Notes under the pieces: model-generated
Told to the model about the DNA's origin: nothing
Seen by the model: only the letters and a program-made list of their open reading frames with translations
Databases searched by the model: none
Source of the DNA: Gorsachius magnificus
Lineage: Eukaryota > Chordata > Aves > Pelecaniformes > Ardeidae
Assembly: GCA_034008185.1 (NCBI GenBank)
Contig: CM067081.1
Location: 68,066,054 to 68,130,053, forward strand
Direction of reading: 5' to 3'
DNA length: 64,000 nucleotides
Part shown: positions 21,130 through 33,879 of the stretch, piece by piece
Layout: every line of letters begins with the position of its first letter
Numbering within the stretch: position 1 is the first letter of the stretch
Position numbers and translations under genes: made by a program

Positions 21130-24100
21130 ATTCTATCCTCCCACCCCAGTTACCCTCCCTCGCTTTCTCATGCTCTCTTTCTCTCTCTCTCTCAGCTAGT
21201 GAATATTTATTTAGGCAAAGTGAAGCGGTGCTTTTGACAAATCATTTTGGGCAAAATTTATCATGAATCGGGTATGTGTTTCCAGAGCACTTTATTATCC
21301 TCTGCTCAGGGTAAATGGACAGAGGTGCAATATTGCAATGGCTCTTCACATTAAGCCGTGGGAAATGCTCAAGCATACATTTTTCTGCCTTTAAATCTGA
21401 ATGAACACTGCCCCATTTAATGAAGGGCTCTTCTATGAGGACTGGAGAGTTGGAGGAAGGAGGACTTCATTTTCCTTTTAAAGTACCTGTTCCAGAGTCC
21501 TCTGACATTAATAGAAACCTTGGCCATTGGGTATTTCTGAAATGAATGCTATTGCTGCATCTCCAAACTGGTGGGAGGTCATCAGAGGAAATCCAGGAGC
21601 TGCCAGAAGGGCCATGCCTTTCAGACAAGGGAGTCATTCACAGCTCAGACTCAGGGTGGCTTCCTTCAAAGTTCCCGGTGTTGCTTTACAGCTGATGTCT
21701 GAAACTCTTTCAATGCAAGCCCATCTGTCACAAGCCCAGGTAGCCCTGGACCAGCTTAAATAGCGTCGATCGAAATGGCATGCAGCGCTGCAGCACTGTA
21801 AGAGCTCAGCAAGGGTGCCCAGCTCTTTTAGGGGCTGATACTAAAGTAGTGATAGTGATATGTATAAATAAATGTGTATGTGTGTATATATATGTGTGTG
21901 TGTATGTGTGTTTTATGTGTGTATATATATATTTATCACAGTAGTGAAGCCAAGATCTGTTGTGTTCAACTTGTGCAGCCTGCAGCTCGGTGCTGGCAGG
22001 AGCGGTGACCGCCGGCTTTCCTCAACTCACCGGCTCACAGGAGCTGCAGGTGAGCAGCCACGTTGTCAAAGCCTTTGGAAAATCACCCACTGTATTTTCT
22101 AACAACAGTGAGTTAAACAGGTGCTCGTTAATTGGCCAAATTTGCAAAACTACTTCTTCTCCCACAGTGTGATGAGTCCCTTTTGAGGGATGCCCTGGCC
22201 GGTCCCTTAAGGTCTCAGTCACAGAGCTGGTGGGTAAAACCAAAACCTCGCTGCGCCCTGAACAGCGGGCAGAGCCCTCCTGGATGGGGCTACAGTCTCC
22301 GCTCACTGATTTCCCTTCCTAAAAGTTCAGATTACCACAGCCGCCCTGGTGTGTTCACTTATTTTCACATGTCCTTTTAATCGTAGACTGGGGTGAGTTA
22401 TTTGGCTATTCTACACCAAATGGTCTGAGGGCCCAGCAATTTATACACACACAACTTGTGCCACTTTTACAGATCTATTGCTTTTTTCCTGCCTTATAGA
22501 GATTCCTCCGCTTTTTTCTGCATGAGACATATTTAAAACGGAAAGTAAAAATAACATATTAATCCTTTCCTTCCTCTGCCTCCCAGAAGAGCAAAACTAT
22601 TGGAGTGAACTCAAAATGATTCCTTAATTTATGGAGAAACGCAGAAGCCTAAATCAAGCTCTGAGAAGATTAGATTACAAACCTTCAGCGGAAAAACTTC
22701 AGGGAGACCGGTTCTGTGAACTGCTGAAAGCTTCGTGTTGTTGAACCCCCCGAGCTGCCGCAGACACCTCTTCCCTCCAGGACAAGACTTAAAGAAAACT
22801 ATCGCCTGCCCTGTGGGAAATGCCCGATGGTGCAAAGGCTGGCGCCATTCTCACTCCCGCCCGCTTGGCTGCTGCGGGTGCCAGCCCCGGCGCGCTGCCC
22901 GCACGGCGTGGAGCCCTGGTACCCACCCGCCCGCGCTCACCCCAGAGCTCAGCACCGTAGCGCAGGCAACGTGCCGGAGCGATGTGCCGAGCAGGTTTGA
23001 AGGCTTTGACTTTTGCAGTAGCTTTTTTTACAACCAACCAACCAACCGTCTGGCACAAAAGCTGCTGCACATCCAACCTGGGACAACCAGCTCGAGACAT
23101 AACCCCCAGCACGTGGTGGCCTCCCGGGAAGCTGATGGCATTGGCTGTGTTTCATTTTCCAGAGGTGTTCTGTAACTGTTCCTGTGTAAGAGCGTTGGAG
23201 ATACCCGGGCAGTGCTGCCGTGTGTGGACCTGCAAATCTAACAAGAGAAATAGGCCAGGAGTGCAGCAAATGGTTTTCTGCCTCTCTCAGCCACCACAAG
23301 GTGTTTCATCAGAAGAGAACAAGCTGGGAGCAATAGACTTAACGGGATTAAAATAGTGGCTGCTTTGTCATTTTCCACGCTAACCTGGGTACCTGAGAAT
23401 TGCTGAAATACGGCTGAAGCGCTGCTGCCCTACGACTTGTTTAAAAAAGTGATTTGTTAAATGAAAACCCACACCCAATAACTGAGTCTCATCCATTAAA
23501 AACAATATGTAAACACTGGCCCTGCAGTTTAACCGCCACACGTTTTGATAGCCTTTAGGAACTGAAAGGCAATTCTCGCCCCTCTCTGCATTATCATACA
23601 ACCTCATCAGAAGATAAAGAGCCTCCTTACCCCCAAAACATTTTGCAATTTGCATTTAGATTGTTCGGTGCCAATGTTCAGGATAAGATACTACCCAGCT
23701 CTGTCAAACAAAACCTGATTGTCATTTAGCAGCGTGGCAGTCAATTTATGTTTCCATTAATGCAGATCCCAAGCAATTATCTGAGGAGGGGAAGGGGAAA
23801 ACCTTAACAAATTTCCCCTATGTCTGCTAGGCTTATTTTCCAGTGGGCAGCTCGAGGGCAAATTCAACATACCCATGAGGAAGAGCAAGTGAATGCCTTT
23901 CTGCTGTTGCTGGGGAGAAAGAAAAGGGGAGGGGGGGGCAGCTCATGGACCCCTTGGCTTGGCAGCATCGCACACGAGGGTCAGCTCCGAGCACTTTGTG
24001 GAGGCAGCGGTGATGTGAGGCAGGATCGGGAACAACGGTGGGGACAGTCAGGCTTTGCCTCCCAACTTGATGCAGCAGTGGAGCCGGAGCCAGAGCCCCA

Positions 24101-26775
24101 GCAGTTTTCATTGGGGCTGGTACAGCACGTGTCCCCTCAGCAGGTGGAGATGCAGGGCCATGCACTGCCCTGTCCCTGGAGTTCCCTGGGCTGTGCCTGC
24201 ACGCTCCTCGGGGACCCTGGCACCCAAGTGCTCGTTGCGGTCCTGCTTGGCTGGGTGGGCTGGCAGAGGGCATGCCCTCCTGGCAATGGGACTGCCCTTC
24301 ACTGCTGCTGGGGGATTGGATGCACTGCCATGACTGGCATCAGCTTTCCCAAGCTCTTGTGTGGATGGAAAATGCAAATTTAATATGTTTTCTTTCTCTG
24401 ACAGTAAGTTGAAGGCACTCCTCCCTTCCCTCCTGTCTTAATGGCCTCATTTTCCTTCTGCCCCATCACTTAATGGTGCTTCCCATCACTGCTGAGCTCC
24501 CCACTGGGCGCCCGTGGGTGACAGCTACCTCACTGCCCAAGGCAGCTCCCCCATTGCTCACCCCCATCTTTTGCTGGGGTGCAGCCGGCATCTTCCCCAG
24601 CTGCACAGTGCCGATGGCTCCAACCGAGCCCAGGGTTTCTCTGGACATGGCCCTACCTAAAAAGCCATCCCCCCTTCCCAGCACCCTGTCTGAGAGGAGT
24701 GGGCAGGTACCACCTGGGTGTCCCCACTCCCTGGCTGCCCCCCTTGCTCATGGGTTTTTCCATGCACACACATATGTGTGCATGCAGGAGGTTGCAAAGC
24801 TCTTAATCCTGCACGCAAGACTTCTTCTTTTGCCTTGGTGAAACCACCACGTTGCGTCTCGGCTGGTGCGAAAGAGCCTTTGCATTGGAAACACCTTTCA
24901 GTCGCTCCCTCGCCAAGTTGGGGGGATGCTGTCTGTCTTTCCCTGGGGCCGTGGGGGGTCTCCATGGGGGGGGAATAACAAAGAGAGCCAAGTGGGGATG
25001 GGCTCACCTGCAACTGAGCTGTACCCATAAACATGGAGGGGACATGCAGGCTGTCTGCTGCTGCATGCCGCTGGGAGGGTTGGGGGGCAAGAGGGCCCCC
25101 CTGGTGCGAGCCCCATGGTGGCCTGGCTTGTGGCCCCTCTGTGGCAGCGTAGGGCAGGTGGTGCTGCTCAGCAGCTGAGAAAAATCGAGTTGTTTTCTGA
25201 AGGGAGGGGAGACACCCACACCCCAGTGATTGGAAATACATCTGTGACAGCTTGGAGAGTTATTTTTGCTACATGAAAGGCTGGGGCGCGAGGACAGGGC
25301 CTTCTCCAGACTGTATCACCTCTTGGCTTCCCTGCTAGTACAGCTCATTTATTTGGTTTGGCATCGACTAGCCAAGCTGTGTAGCTGCCAGGCTCACCAT
25401 GTTATAAGGAGCTGCTAATGTCAGCAAGAGCTTTTGGCCGCAGGAAAGCCCTGCAGATGTTGTCCAGGTGGTTCTGCTCTCCACGAGTGTTTAGGCTTAG
25501 TTACGCTGCCTAACAATTTTACCATGATTATTTTTCTTTCGAAACATGACTGGGATTCTTATCAAGTGCTGGAGCGAGAGCCAAGGGCGGCGTGCGGTAC
25601 GGAGGCTGGACGAGGTGTGCGGCACGTGCGGGCGAGGGGTGAGGTGCAGGCCAGAGAGGTGCCAGAGGAGCAGGACCCGGCAAAGCATGGAGGGGACCGG
25701 CACTCCAGGCCAGCTTGGAAATAGCTGGCAGGCTCCTCCGTGCGGCATTTTGCACCACGCTGCTTGTCAGGCAGGGTGGCCAGCGAGGCCGAGCAGATGG
25801 AGAGGTGTTGCCTGCCCACATTCAAATTCTTGCGGCTCCCATGTTTCAAAATTTTGATTCAGGATCCAGCTGAGGCAAAGAGAAACTCGTGTCACCTCGC
25901 TGGAGGGGTGGCTGCCCTAAGCAAGCCCATGCCAAAGATGCCCTGTGGAGCATGGTTCCTCTCTGCCATACGTGCTCCGGGCTGGGGCAATGAAGCACCA
26001 CCAGCGGGTGCTTCTTCCTCAAAACCATCTCCCAGCCGAGTCAAGGCAAACGCACCCAGGCCCAGCACATGCTCCGCCTCCAGATGCTCTGCGCCGTGCT
26101 GCTGAACGGGAAGCTCAGGCCACGTGCGAAAATGGGCTTATGCCCCTCCCCTGGGGTAAGGGGGCGTTTGGATGCCCGCAGTACAACCTGCTCTCTCCCT
26201 CTCTCCTGGTTCCTTGGCTGTACGTGGACTGGAGGACATGTGGAGCCTGCCGGCACTGTGCCCCAGCCAGGGAGGGGCAGGGGCAAAGGGGTTTTCCTCT
26301 GCCCACAAACCTGCTCAACCCACCAGGGGACCTCCAAGCACCCCTGGAGCCCGCTAGCGGGATTGGAGGCTGCTCTTTTCCTTGCAAACGCTTCTGCTGC
26401 CACATCCCCTCCCAGCCTCTCTGCCACAGCCTTGCTCTTGCCAAACTTAGTCCCCCTTCCTAGCCCATCCCCACTCTCTTTCTCTGGACCTACACACCTT
26501 TTCTCCACATGTAAGCTAAGTGTTAACTTCTGAAGATCGTGAAGAATCTCAGATCTGCCAAAAGAAGATCCAGAAGGAGATTCCAACTTTTGCTCAGGCA
26601 TCTCTCACCTTTAACTGGCTGTTATTTATGTGGGAATTACTACTGAAAGCAAAGGAGATGTAGGGTCAGCTCAAAAAGAGCAGGGTTTGCCGAGGGGTCT
26701 TCCCTGTTTTCCTTGTGAACCTCAGAGCCACTTATGTTGTTAGTTCACTTTGCTGTCTAATAGAGAAAGAAGCCT
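21130..26775. other. Intergenic sequence between the convergent genes
   Basis: About 5.6 kb. A (TG/TA)n microsatellite lies at 21861-21935. Bases 22800-26600 are GC-rich, with CpG clusters near 22840-22985 and 25560-25690. Several long ORFs on both strands here (up to 194 codons) are antiparallel overlaps typical of GC-rich chance frames. No gene was recognised. Confidence 0.6.
21861..21935. repeat. (TG)n/(TA)n microsatellite
   Basis: Alternating TGTATGTGTG, TATATATA, GTGTGTGTAT and TATATATATATTTAT. Imperfect dinucleotide repeat of about 75 bp, and likely length-polymorphic. Confidence 0.9.
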
Positions 26776-26794
26776 CAGTCAAATTGCCTTAATG

Positions 26795-26805
26795 TTTATT
26801 TTATT
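26795..26805 (-). terminator. SH3RF3: Double AATAAA poly(A) signal, probable SH3RF3 end
   Basis: The - strand reads AAATAAAATAAAC, two overlapping AATAAA hexamers. T/C-rich sequence (GGCTTCTTTCTCT) follows about 20-30 bases downstream on the same strand. Cleavage would fall near 26775-26785. Confidence 0.5.
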
Positions 26806-28427
26806 TAAAGAATCAGAAACACAGTCATTGTAGTTCAGTTGTACTCATATCCGCCAACATTTCCTAAATCACGTTAACATTCATGTATAACAAAAACATT
26901 TTCTGAGCTGTGCAAAGTTCAAAGGAATCGTTCAATTACTTGAACCCATTTCTAGAAGAGCAAACCTGGCATTTTACAAACTGAGGCCACCAGAAGGAGT
27001 CTTTTCTTTCCCGCCCCCTGTTGTGGGGGATGCAGATGCCCCCTCCTCCCCCTTTCCCTGGTATGACAGGTAAAAATTAGACCACAGTACGAGTTGAACC
27101 TCTCTCAGTCCAGGACTTTCCAAATGGCACTGGGTCACGTTTTCGTATCACTGAGCTGTATGAAGTTCTGCACTTGTGCTCCTGGCATGGAAGTGATTTG
27201 TCCAAGAAGATTACTCAGTAACCCAAACCGTGATGATAAGCAATAAACAGGGGCCAGAAACAGCTGCTGTCAAAATAGAAACACCCCCCTCCCCCCAAAT
27301 ATTTTTCCTTGCAGGAGGTATGACTGGAAGGGTCGTCATCCATTAAAAAAACCATCATCCTCCCTGCAAAATATATGTTAAAGCACTGATTTCATGACAC
27401 GACATCTGCGTGTTCTCCTTAATCTTCTCACACACCAACTTTTGTCCTGTTAGAGTTAAGCATGAAAAGGTGGAAATCTGGAACCATTTTAGACCTGGCT
27501 AAACACAAAAGGCAGCAAGCAAGCTGTCATCCTGTTTCGTTTTTCTGCGTGTAGTAAACACACCCACGGAACAGAATTTTAAGAGAGCTTTAACCACTGT
27601 AAGTTGTCAGAAAAATTCTCCTCATCTCTGACAGATCTAACCCAGAATTTTTACTGGAATCAGTAACACGCATTTTGGTGTTGCTGACTGGCTAACTGTG
27701 CAGTTTACTGTTGGAGGTGCAGTGATACCAGTTCTGATCTGGACCAAATAAGTGGACAGATATGGCTCTAGTCTCAAGCAAGTTTTTTCCGCAAGACGTT
27801 TCTTCAGTCTCTTATTGGTTATAAAAAGGCAATTTCCTCTCAACAGTAACTAAACTTTCAGTGGCTGACTCATTACGATCTGGAATATGAACAAATGCGG
27901 CAACGTTAAGTATAAAAAGGAACACCCTGAAAATGATGCCTCCCTGTGTGAAGGTGCTATACTTGGCCATGGACTGTGTTTCTGGAATCGGTTTGTTACA
28001 TGTGACATCAAGAAGAAACTTATTTTACAGAGAACAAAGTCACGGAGCTGAACTTAAACAGGAACGCTCACTTACATGGGTTTTGATATGTACTAGCATA
28101 CACGGCTTGAGTGAAAACAAAACTTACACCTTCTCATATGAAATACTGGTAACGCAGTAATGATGTTCACCCACTGGGCCTCTTCCTTTTAATAAGATCA
28201 TCTCCAGGTTACAGTGCCTCCGACACGCTTTTAAACGACCACCACATGGGGGCTTTGGCAAACCGCCAGCCGCTGGCAAAGGCAAGGTACGGATACAGCT
28301 ACGAAAAGCCTTTCATCGCGTTTCATTCCTCAAGAGACGATGTCTTTTTAAATACTCTCACAATCGCATTGTGGATTTTTTTTTCTCATTCTGCTTCGTA
28401 TGAATAACTGGCTAAACTCGCCTTACA

Positions 28428-28433
28428 TTTATT
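28428..28433 (-). terminator. SH3RF3: Possible proximal poly(A) signal of SH3RF3
   Basis: The - strand reads GCAATAAATG, about 1.45 kb after the stop codon. It could shorten the 3'UTR. No supporting evidence beyond the hexamer. Confidence 0.3.
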
Positions 28434-29882
28434 GCACCTTTAAGTCCCTGGTAGATGGAAGCTTATATTGCCTGATATGGTTTGTATTGTAGCTTGACCA
28501 CGTTAAGAAATCAAACAGTCTCCAGAATTGTACATTTCTATGGTAAGAAATCACATTTCAATAACGCTAATTACAGCCGTCGCAGATCAGCTCTCATCTC
28601 CGTGACGCAACGACAGAGGAAAACTCCACGGTCCCCGCGCCTGCTAGAACCTGCAGTGTTCTTCTTATTGCCATTGAAAAAGTCAATTAAAAAGACTCCG
28701 CTGGGAATTACTTCCAATTCTGGAGTTATTATCGCTCTCCAGGCAGAGCGCTGTGCTTCGGCGTGGGTCTTCAGCCACTCTAAACACGTCGGAGGGAGCG
28801 CATGCGCGTGTGCTGCACAGGCACGCTCCCCCAGGTGTATTTATCGGTGACCAAACAGCTTTTTCTCTTGGCCTCTATGAAGCACGAACAAGCAGTCTGA
28901 TCTCGATCTTCAGGTACGTTTCTAATTTCATATGTTGAATGCAAATCTTGTTGCAGCCTCTCTGTTTAACCAAACCGAATCTTTAACAATTAAAAAAAAT
29001 AGCACCAGATGTATGAAAAAGAGGAAATGTCTGATCTAGTAGGAATATATATAAAGTAGAGCAAATCTTACAGTAAAAAGGTACGTCATACAAAAAAGCG
29101 ATGGAAAGTGATACTGAAGGACAAACATCCATGCTGCATATAATAAGGGCAGAAGACAGGCAAAAAGGGATTCTGCTCAAATAACCACAGTTTAATGGTG
29201 GAGCCGTACTTCCTTCAGGAGCTCCCCGGCGGCAGTGCCAGGACACCGGGTGGCATGGGACTCTCAGCACTAACACACTCACTGACAAACTTGCGCAGCA
29301 TATCTTTGAGGTATATAGAAAGCATGACATTAACGTTTTGGACTCCTCATTCCTTCTTGCACGACGATGCACCAATCTTTAGCTGGGGTTTTCTCCACCC
29401 TCCCCTCCCTCTTCTTCCCTCCGGGAAAAAAGAAATCCCAGTTTAAGAGCTTCCTAGCACACCTCCTTGAACTCTCAAATCCATCTTGCATAGGCCAGTA
29501 ATAAGAACACTGCAGCTCTGACAAATAAGTTACAGCAATATAACAACTTTCCTCTTAATTTTTTTTTAAAGATATCTTCTCTATAATTTACACAAAGGGT
29601 TAACAGCTGGCGTTTAGGTTACGTACAGTCCAGATGGGCGTCCTTTCAGTCTGTGATTCCAGGTGGAAGGCACTACTTCAACATACCACCGTATGCACCG
29701 CACGCGGTCTCGGGAGCACAGCGGGGCACTGCGTCTCCAGAGCTGTAGACTGAAGGGCCTGGGGGGAGTCTTTGGAAATAAAAATGGCAGTGGTCATCAG
29801 TCCAGTTTCCCTTTGCTGTCTCTTCTTGTGCTATGCAGTTTCCCCTGAAAGCTCCTCCAGTTGAGAGAGCGGCGAACCGTCC

Positions 29883-30051
29883 TCAGAAGCTCTCAACAAA
29901 GCTCCCAGGGAAGAGGCCCGTCCTGCCGTTCCTCTGCAACGTCCCTTTGTACCAGCCGTCCTCCCGTTTCTTGTGCACAAACACAATGTCACCTTCCTTC
30001 AGTTCGATCTCGGCCTCGCTCTGCGGCGGGTAGGGGACCACGACGCGGTAC
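29883..30051 (-). CDS. SH3RF3: SH3RF3 (POSH2) last coding exon: fourth SH3 domain
   Basis: The acceptor on the - strand is GTCTCCAAAG. The first base G completes an Arg codon with the AG left by the previous exon. The exon then reads [20 protein letters not shown] and goes on through DGWYKG and GLFPGSFV to a TGA at 29885-29883. This is a complete SH3 fold: an ALYDY-like VPYPPQ start, a DGWY tryptophan that packs the PxxP ligand, and the GLFPGSFV end. SH3RF proteins are RING E3 ligases and scaffolds for Rac/MLK/MKK/JNK signalling. Their fourth SH3 lies at the extreme C-terminus, as here. SH3RF1 ends almost the same way, so the paralog call rests on SEPTIN10 synteny. Confidence 0.93.
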
Positions 30052-32525
30052 CTTTGGAGACAAAACCGCAAAGACCTGGTCAGCCAGCGGTCGAGCCTGC
30101 ACCTGATGGGAGCAGCCAGGTGCCAGAACCGGAAATCTTGGGGAAAAATACTTTTGGAAACTTCAGTAAGTTACACTTTTGCACACCAGTTGTATCCGAC
30201 GCAGCTACGTTTTCTACTAAAACTCAGTATGATGGGGAGATTTCTGGCCAGCTTGACTAGAAGCTTGACCAGGACACGCTCTGGAGCCTGACCATGAAAG
30301 CAGGAAGGTACTGTCAAATGGCTGGACTACTCGTGGCGGTCTCTGCTCCTGTGATATTGGCAGAGGTTAGCTAAAGCAGTTCACATTTTGCTTCTTATTA
30401 TGTTTTTTGAGAATGTACTTTGGGTACCTCAGACCTGGAAGGGAAGCTAAAACGGAGAGGTATCAAATGACTTTCGAAGCACTCTCCAAACCAACAGGGA
30501 GCCCCTGTCCCGAACCATTCACAGGGCTCTCTGGGAACTTACTTTTCAAGTGTCACTTCATTTCAATGAAGTAATGATGGGTCTGATCCTGATACAGCTA
30601 TTCTGCACTCAGGCTTATCAGCAGGTGTCCCCCTGAGAGCACAGACTGGGCCCTTCCATATCAGGACACTTCTGTGCAGAGCAGGGAATATATTTCTGCT
30701 GCACTGTTTTTTTTTTCTTCAGCACATGTACTTTTGCAGTCATCTGGCATTTGGATAACAGTCAATAACTGTCTTGCTGATTGCGAAGTAATGAATACAG
30801 TAAGATAGTTAAAAGATGCCAATTGATTAGCTAAAGCCCATCTCCTGAGGATTAATATTTCCAGAACCACTGCATGGCCACTGATGCCTCAGTCATGTTT
30901 GTTACAAGGCGAGTATTTATTTAAAGTAATATCCTGTCCTTGAGGACTAACTTCACTTGCCCTGGAGGCACTGGACCACTCCCTGAGGCCATTCCCAGTG
31001 AGATGATACCAAAGCAAGGGGCTTTCCAGTGGCAGTCGCTAATTTTCTTTGCAGACATTGCTCAGGTACCTAGTGACTGCGGTTCTGAAACCAGGGACTC
31101 TGCTTTAACACGACAGTGAAAATACCAGCTTTGGCTCTATGTTTGGCCCCCTCCACGGCAAACATCCTGTCACTTGGAAAAGCATTTAATTCCATTTGGA
31201 GTGGAGATTCTGTTCTAAAACCTGACTACGGCCTTTTTATCTTGACACAGCAACACAGTCATGTAGAAAATATATGTGCTCAAGTGCCAGCAAAAATCTG
31301 CTGGTCTTCTCTGTCCCTTGGTCAATAAATCTAGTTGTCACTTCCTTCTTCTGTGGAAAAGCAAATAACAGAGGTTGAAACGTGCGCTGCTGGCTGGCTG
31401 CAGGAATATGGTCTATCACACTATCATCTGTGGAACTGCTACACTTACATTAGGAAGCTTTGCCAATTACAGCCATTATGCAAATGAATGCACACATTAT
31501 TTCAAACACTCTGCTGCAATGTTGATTAATTAAATTATCAGAGTGGAACAATTGTAGCTAAGATGATGCCAAGTTTCAGATCTCGCAACTCCGTGCACAA
31601 TCACAGAGCACTGGGGCTCTGCACCAGGATCTCAAGAGGCTTTGCGAAAGGAGAGGGTCGGACCCCAACAGCAGCCAGGTGCTGCAGGGGTAGTCATGGG
31701 CCCTTCTGACAGATCAGGAAACAGAAACGAAGAAAAAGGCGGTGTCCTGGGTAGGGTTGCCCCAAAGACCCAGCTGGGACTGCCAACACCTCATGCCATA
31801 CCTTAAGCACAGAGCCATCCTTTTAAAGCCAGATGACATCCTAGGAATGAGGAGCTGCTAGTCTCTAAATGGTTCACATGAGGAGGGAGGTGATCACGCT
31901 CAACAGGAATGTGCCCATCGTCATAAAAGGGGTTCTACACAGCATCTCCTTAGAGATTTAGAAAAATAAATCTCAATAGCTGCATTACCAAATGAAGTAC
32001 TTTTTCCCATTTAAGGAAACCCTGAACGCTACAGTTTAAATTTAATTAACTACGGTACCCCACAGGATAGCACCAAAGTGTCTCTGACAGAATAACAAAA
32101 TCTTAGGGATGAAAGACCTTGCAAATTGGTTAAGAAACCCTCCGTGAGAGATGGCAAAAGATGCTTTTTCCCTTGAGAGGCTTTCGAGAAAGCGGGGCCT
32201 GGGAGAGGCAACCCGCTGCTGGCATGGGCTGCCCACCCGCAGATCGCTGCTGTGCTGGTCCCTCCAGACCTCCAGGTGGCACCTCAGCCTAGTTTATCCT
32301 CTGGAACCCAATTGCAAATACATACATGAGCAGTATTTTTTTTGGCAGAAAAGATCTTTTCTTTTTCCTCCCAGACATCCTCCCTCACTCCCAAAAAGGC
32401 AGTCCTGGATACTTCTATTTATATCCCCCCTTTTGTCCCTTCTTTGAGAAGCTACTATAAAACTGTAGGTTTTCTTAACCCAAGCTGCTTCCTGGCATTT
32501 TAGGTGGATCTCAGAGCAATCTCGG

Positions 32526-33144
32526 TGTCCTGGTTTCGGCTGGAATAGAGTTAATTTTCTTCACAGAAGCTAGCATAGTGCTGTGCTTTGGATTCAGTGC
32601 TAGAAGAATGTTGATAACACACTGATGTTTTTAGTTGTTGCCAAGTAGTGCTCAGACTGCTCAAGGACTTTTTGAGCTTCTCCTGCTCGGCCAGGTGCAT
32701 AACAAGCTGGGAGTACAGCACAGCTAGGACCCAAACTGTCCAAAGAGCTATTCCATACCATATAACGTCATGCTCGGGGGGGTTAGTTGGTCGGGTGGAT
32801 CGGTCGGTCGTGGGCAGAGTGGTCGCAGCTCGGGCGGTGTGATCGCGGCTCGGGGGGAGTGATCGCTGCTCGGGATGGGCTGGGCATCGGTCAGCGGGTG
32901 GTGAGCAATTGCATTGTGCATCACTTGTTTTATATATTCTGTATATTTTCTTACCATTATTATTATTATTATTATTGTTATTCCTCTCTCTTATTAAACT
33001 GTCTCTATCTCAACCCACGGGTCTTACTTTTTTTTTTTTTTTTTTTTCTTTTCTCTGATTCTCTCCCCCATCCCACTGAGGGAGGGGGGGGAGTGAGCAC
33101 GCGGCTGCGTGGTGCTTAGTTGCCAGCCGGGTTAAACCACGACA
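32526..33144 (+). mobile_element. Solo LTR of an avian ERVL-like endogenous retrovirus, with 5-bp target-site duplication
   Basis: Starts TGTCCTGGTTTCGGCTGG and ends GGTTAAACCACGACA. The flanks are identical: CTCGG at 32521-32525 and again at 33145-33149, a 5-bp duplication typical of ERVL-type integrases. No internal coding sequence remains, so it is a product of LTR-LTR recombination. Inside are a TATA-like stretch (TTTTATATATTC near 32928), a variable (ATT)n run at about 32957-32980, TCTTATTAAACTGTCTC (a possible poly(A) signal) and a long T run at 33029-33047. It lies in antisense orientation to SH3RF3. Confidence 0.95.
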
Positions 33145-33879
33145 CTCGGTTTTGTTTATGGCACATTACACCTCTAAATTACTAACTTTTAAAAATGCTA
33201 ATTAGTCGGGGAACAATTGTGATGACAAGTGTGGCAACCACCTCTGCCTATTATTAACAATATTTGGTATTTTCTGTTGTAAATCGTACTTTCAGATAGT
33301 TGCAATTCTGCCAAACATTAACCATTTTGGCCCAAACTCTCCACAGCAGTTGACAGTGTCAGGCTGAGGGTCCCACACTCAGCCCAAATGGCCTCATCAC
33401 CTCCAGGAATAACGTGAGGGTTTTTGCAGCACCAGCAGGACCCAGGTGAGGGCTTCCACAATCTGCTCTCGGGTCCCCATACTCAGGAGGAAAGACCTGT
33501 CCTGTGGCCCCACTGGTCCATCAAGGATGAGGTTCCTTCAGAAAATCCCCACTTTTGGCCAGGTTAAAAGCAGTCAAACCACCGCAAAATGGCACATGCT
33601 TAGTAGAGGCTTGTACGAGCACTGAAGGTAAAGCCTCTACTGATTCATGCTCCAAGATGTCCTAGCTCTGCGGGACCTCAGAGGTTGCATTTCTCTTCCT
33701 TTTCCGGCAACAGGGAAATATTTTTCTCTCAGGGCACAGACTTGATGTTGGGCTTCCCCACCGCTGCCTGCTGTGGCATCCTTGGGTTGGGCACTTCATC
33801 CTTGGAGGGCACTATCCGGGATGGGCAGTGGCCTGGGGAGGGTCCTTGGTGCCCAGAAGAAAATACATGAGAGGCTGCG

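Larger units (their letters stand above)
26776..29882 (-). other. SH3RF3: Putative long 3' untranslated region of SH3RF3
   Basis: About 3.1 kb on the - strand after the stop codon, free of recognisable CR1 or LTR insertions although repeats are common elsewhere in the window. It ends at a double poly(A) hexamer at 26795-26805. A long 3'UTR is usual for SH3RF genes. A possible proximal hexamer is at 28428-28433. The extent is inferred, since it rests on the hexamers and the lack of repeats. Confidence 0.55.

Noticed and set aside
23820..24383. 187-codon + strand ORF
   Set aside because: It overlaps long ORFs on the opposite strand in GC-rich DNA, shows no domain, splice context or poly(A) signal, and is rich in Trp, Gly and Cys as expected of a chance frame.
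24657..25241. 194-codon - strand ORF
   Set aside because: Same GC-rich chance-frame pattern, with several overlapping frames on both strands and no recognisable motif.
26041..26601. 186-codon - strand ORF close to the SH3RF3 poly(A) site
   Set aside because: Tempting because of strand and position, but it lies beyond the double AATAAA, has no SH3RF similarity and overlaps equally long frames on the + strand.
27811..27925. TATAAAAAGG-like motifs at about 27821 and 27912 on the + strand
   Set aside because: They look like TATA boxes, but lie in the putative SH3RF3 3'UTR with no downstream gene, and such motifs occur by chance in AT-rich DNA.
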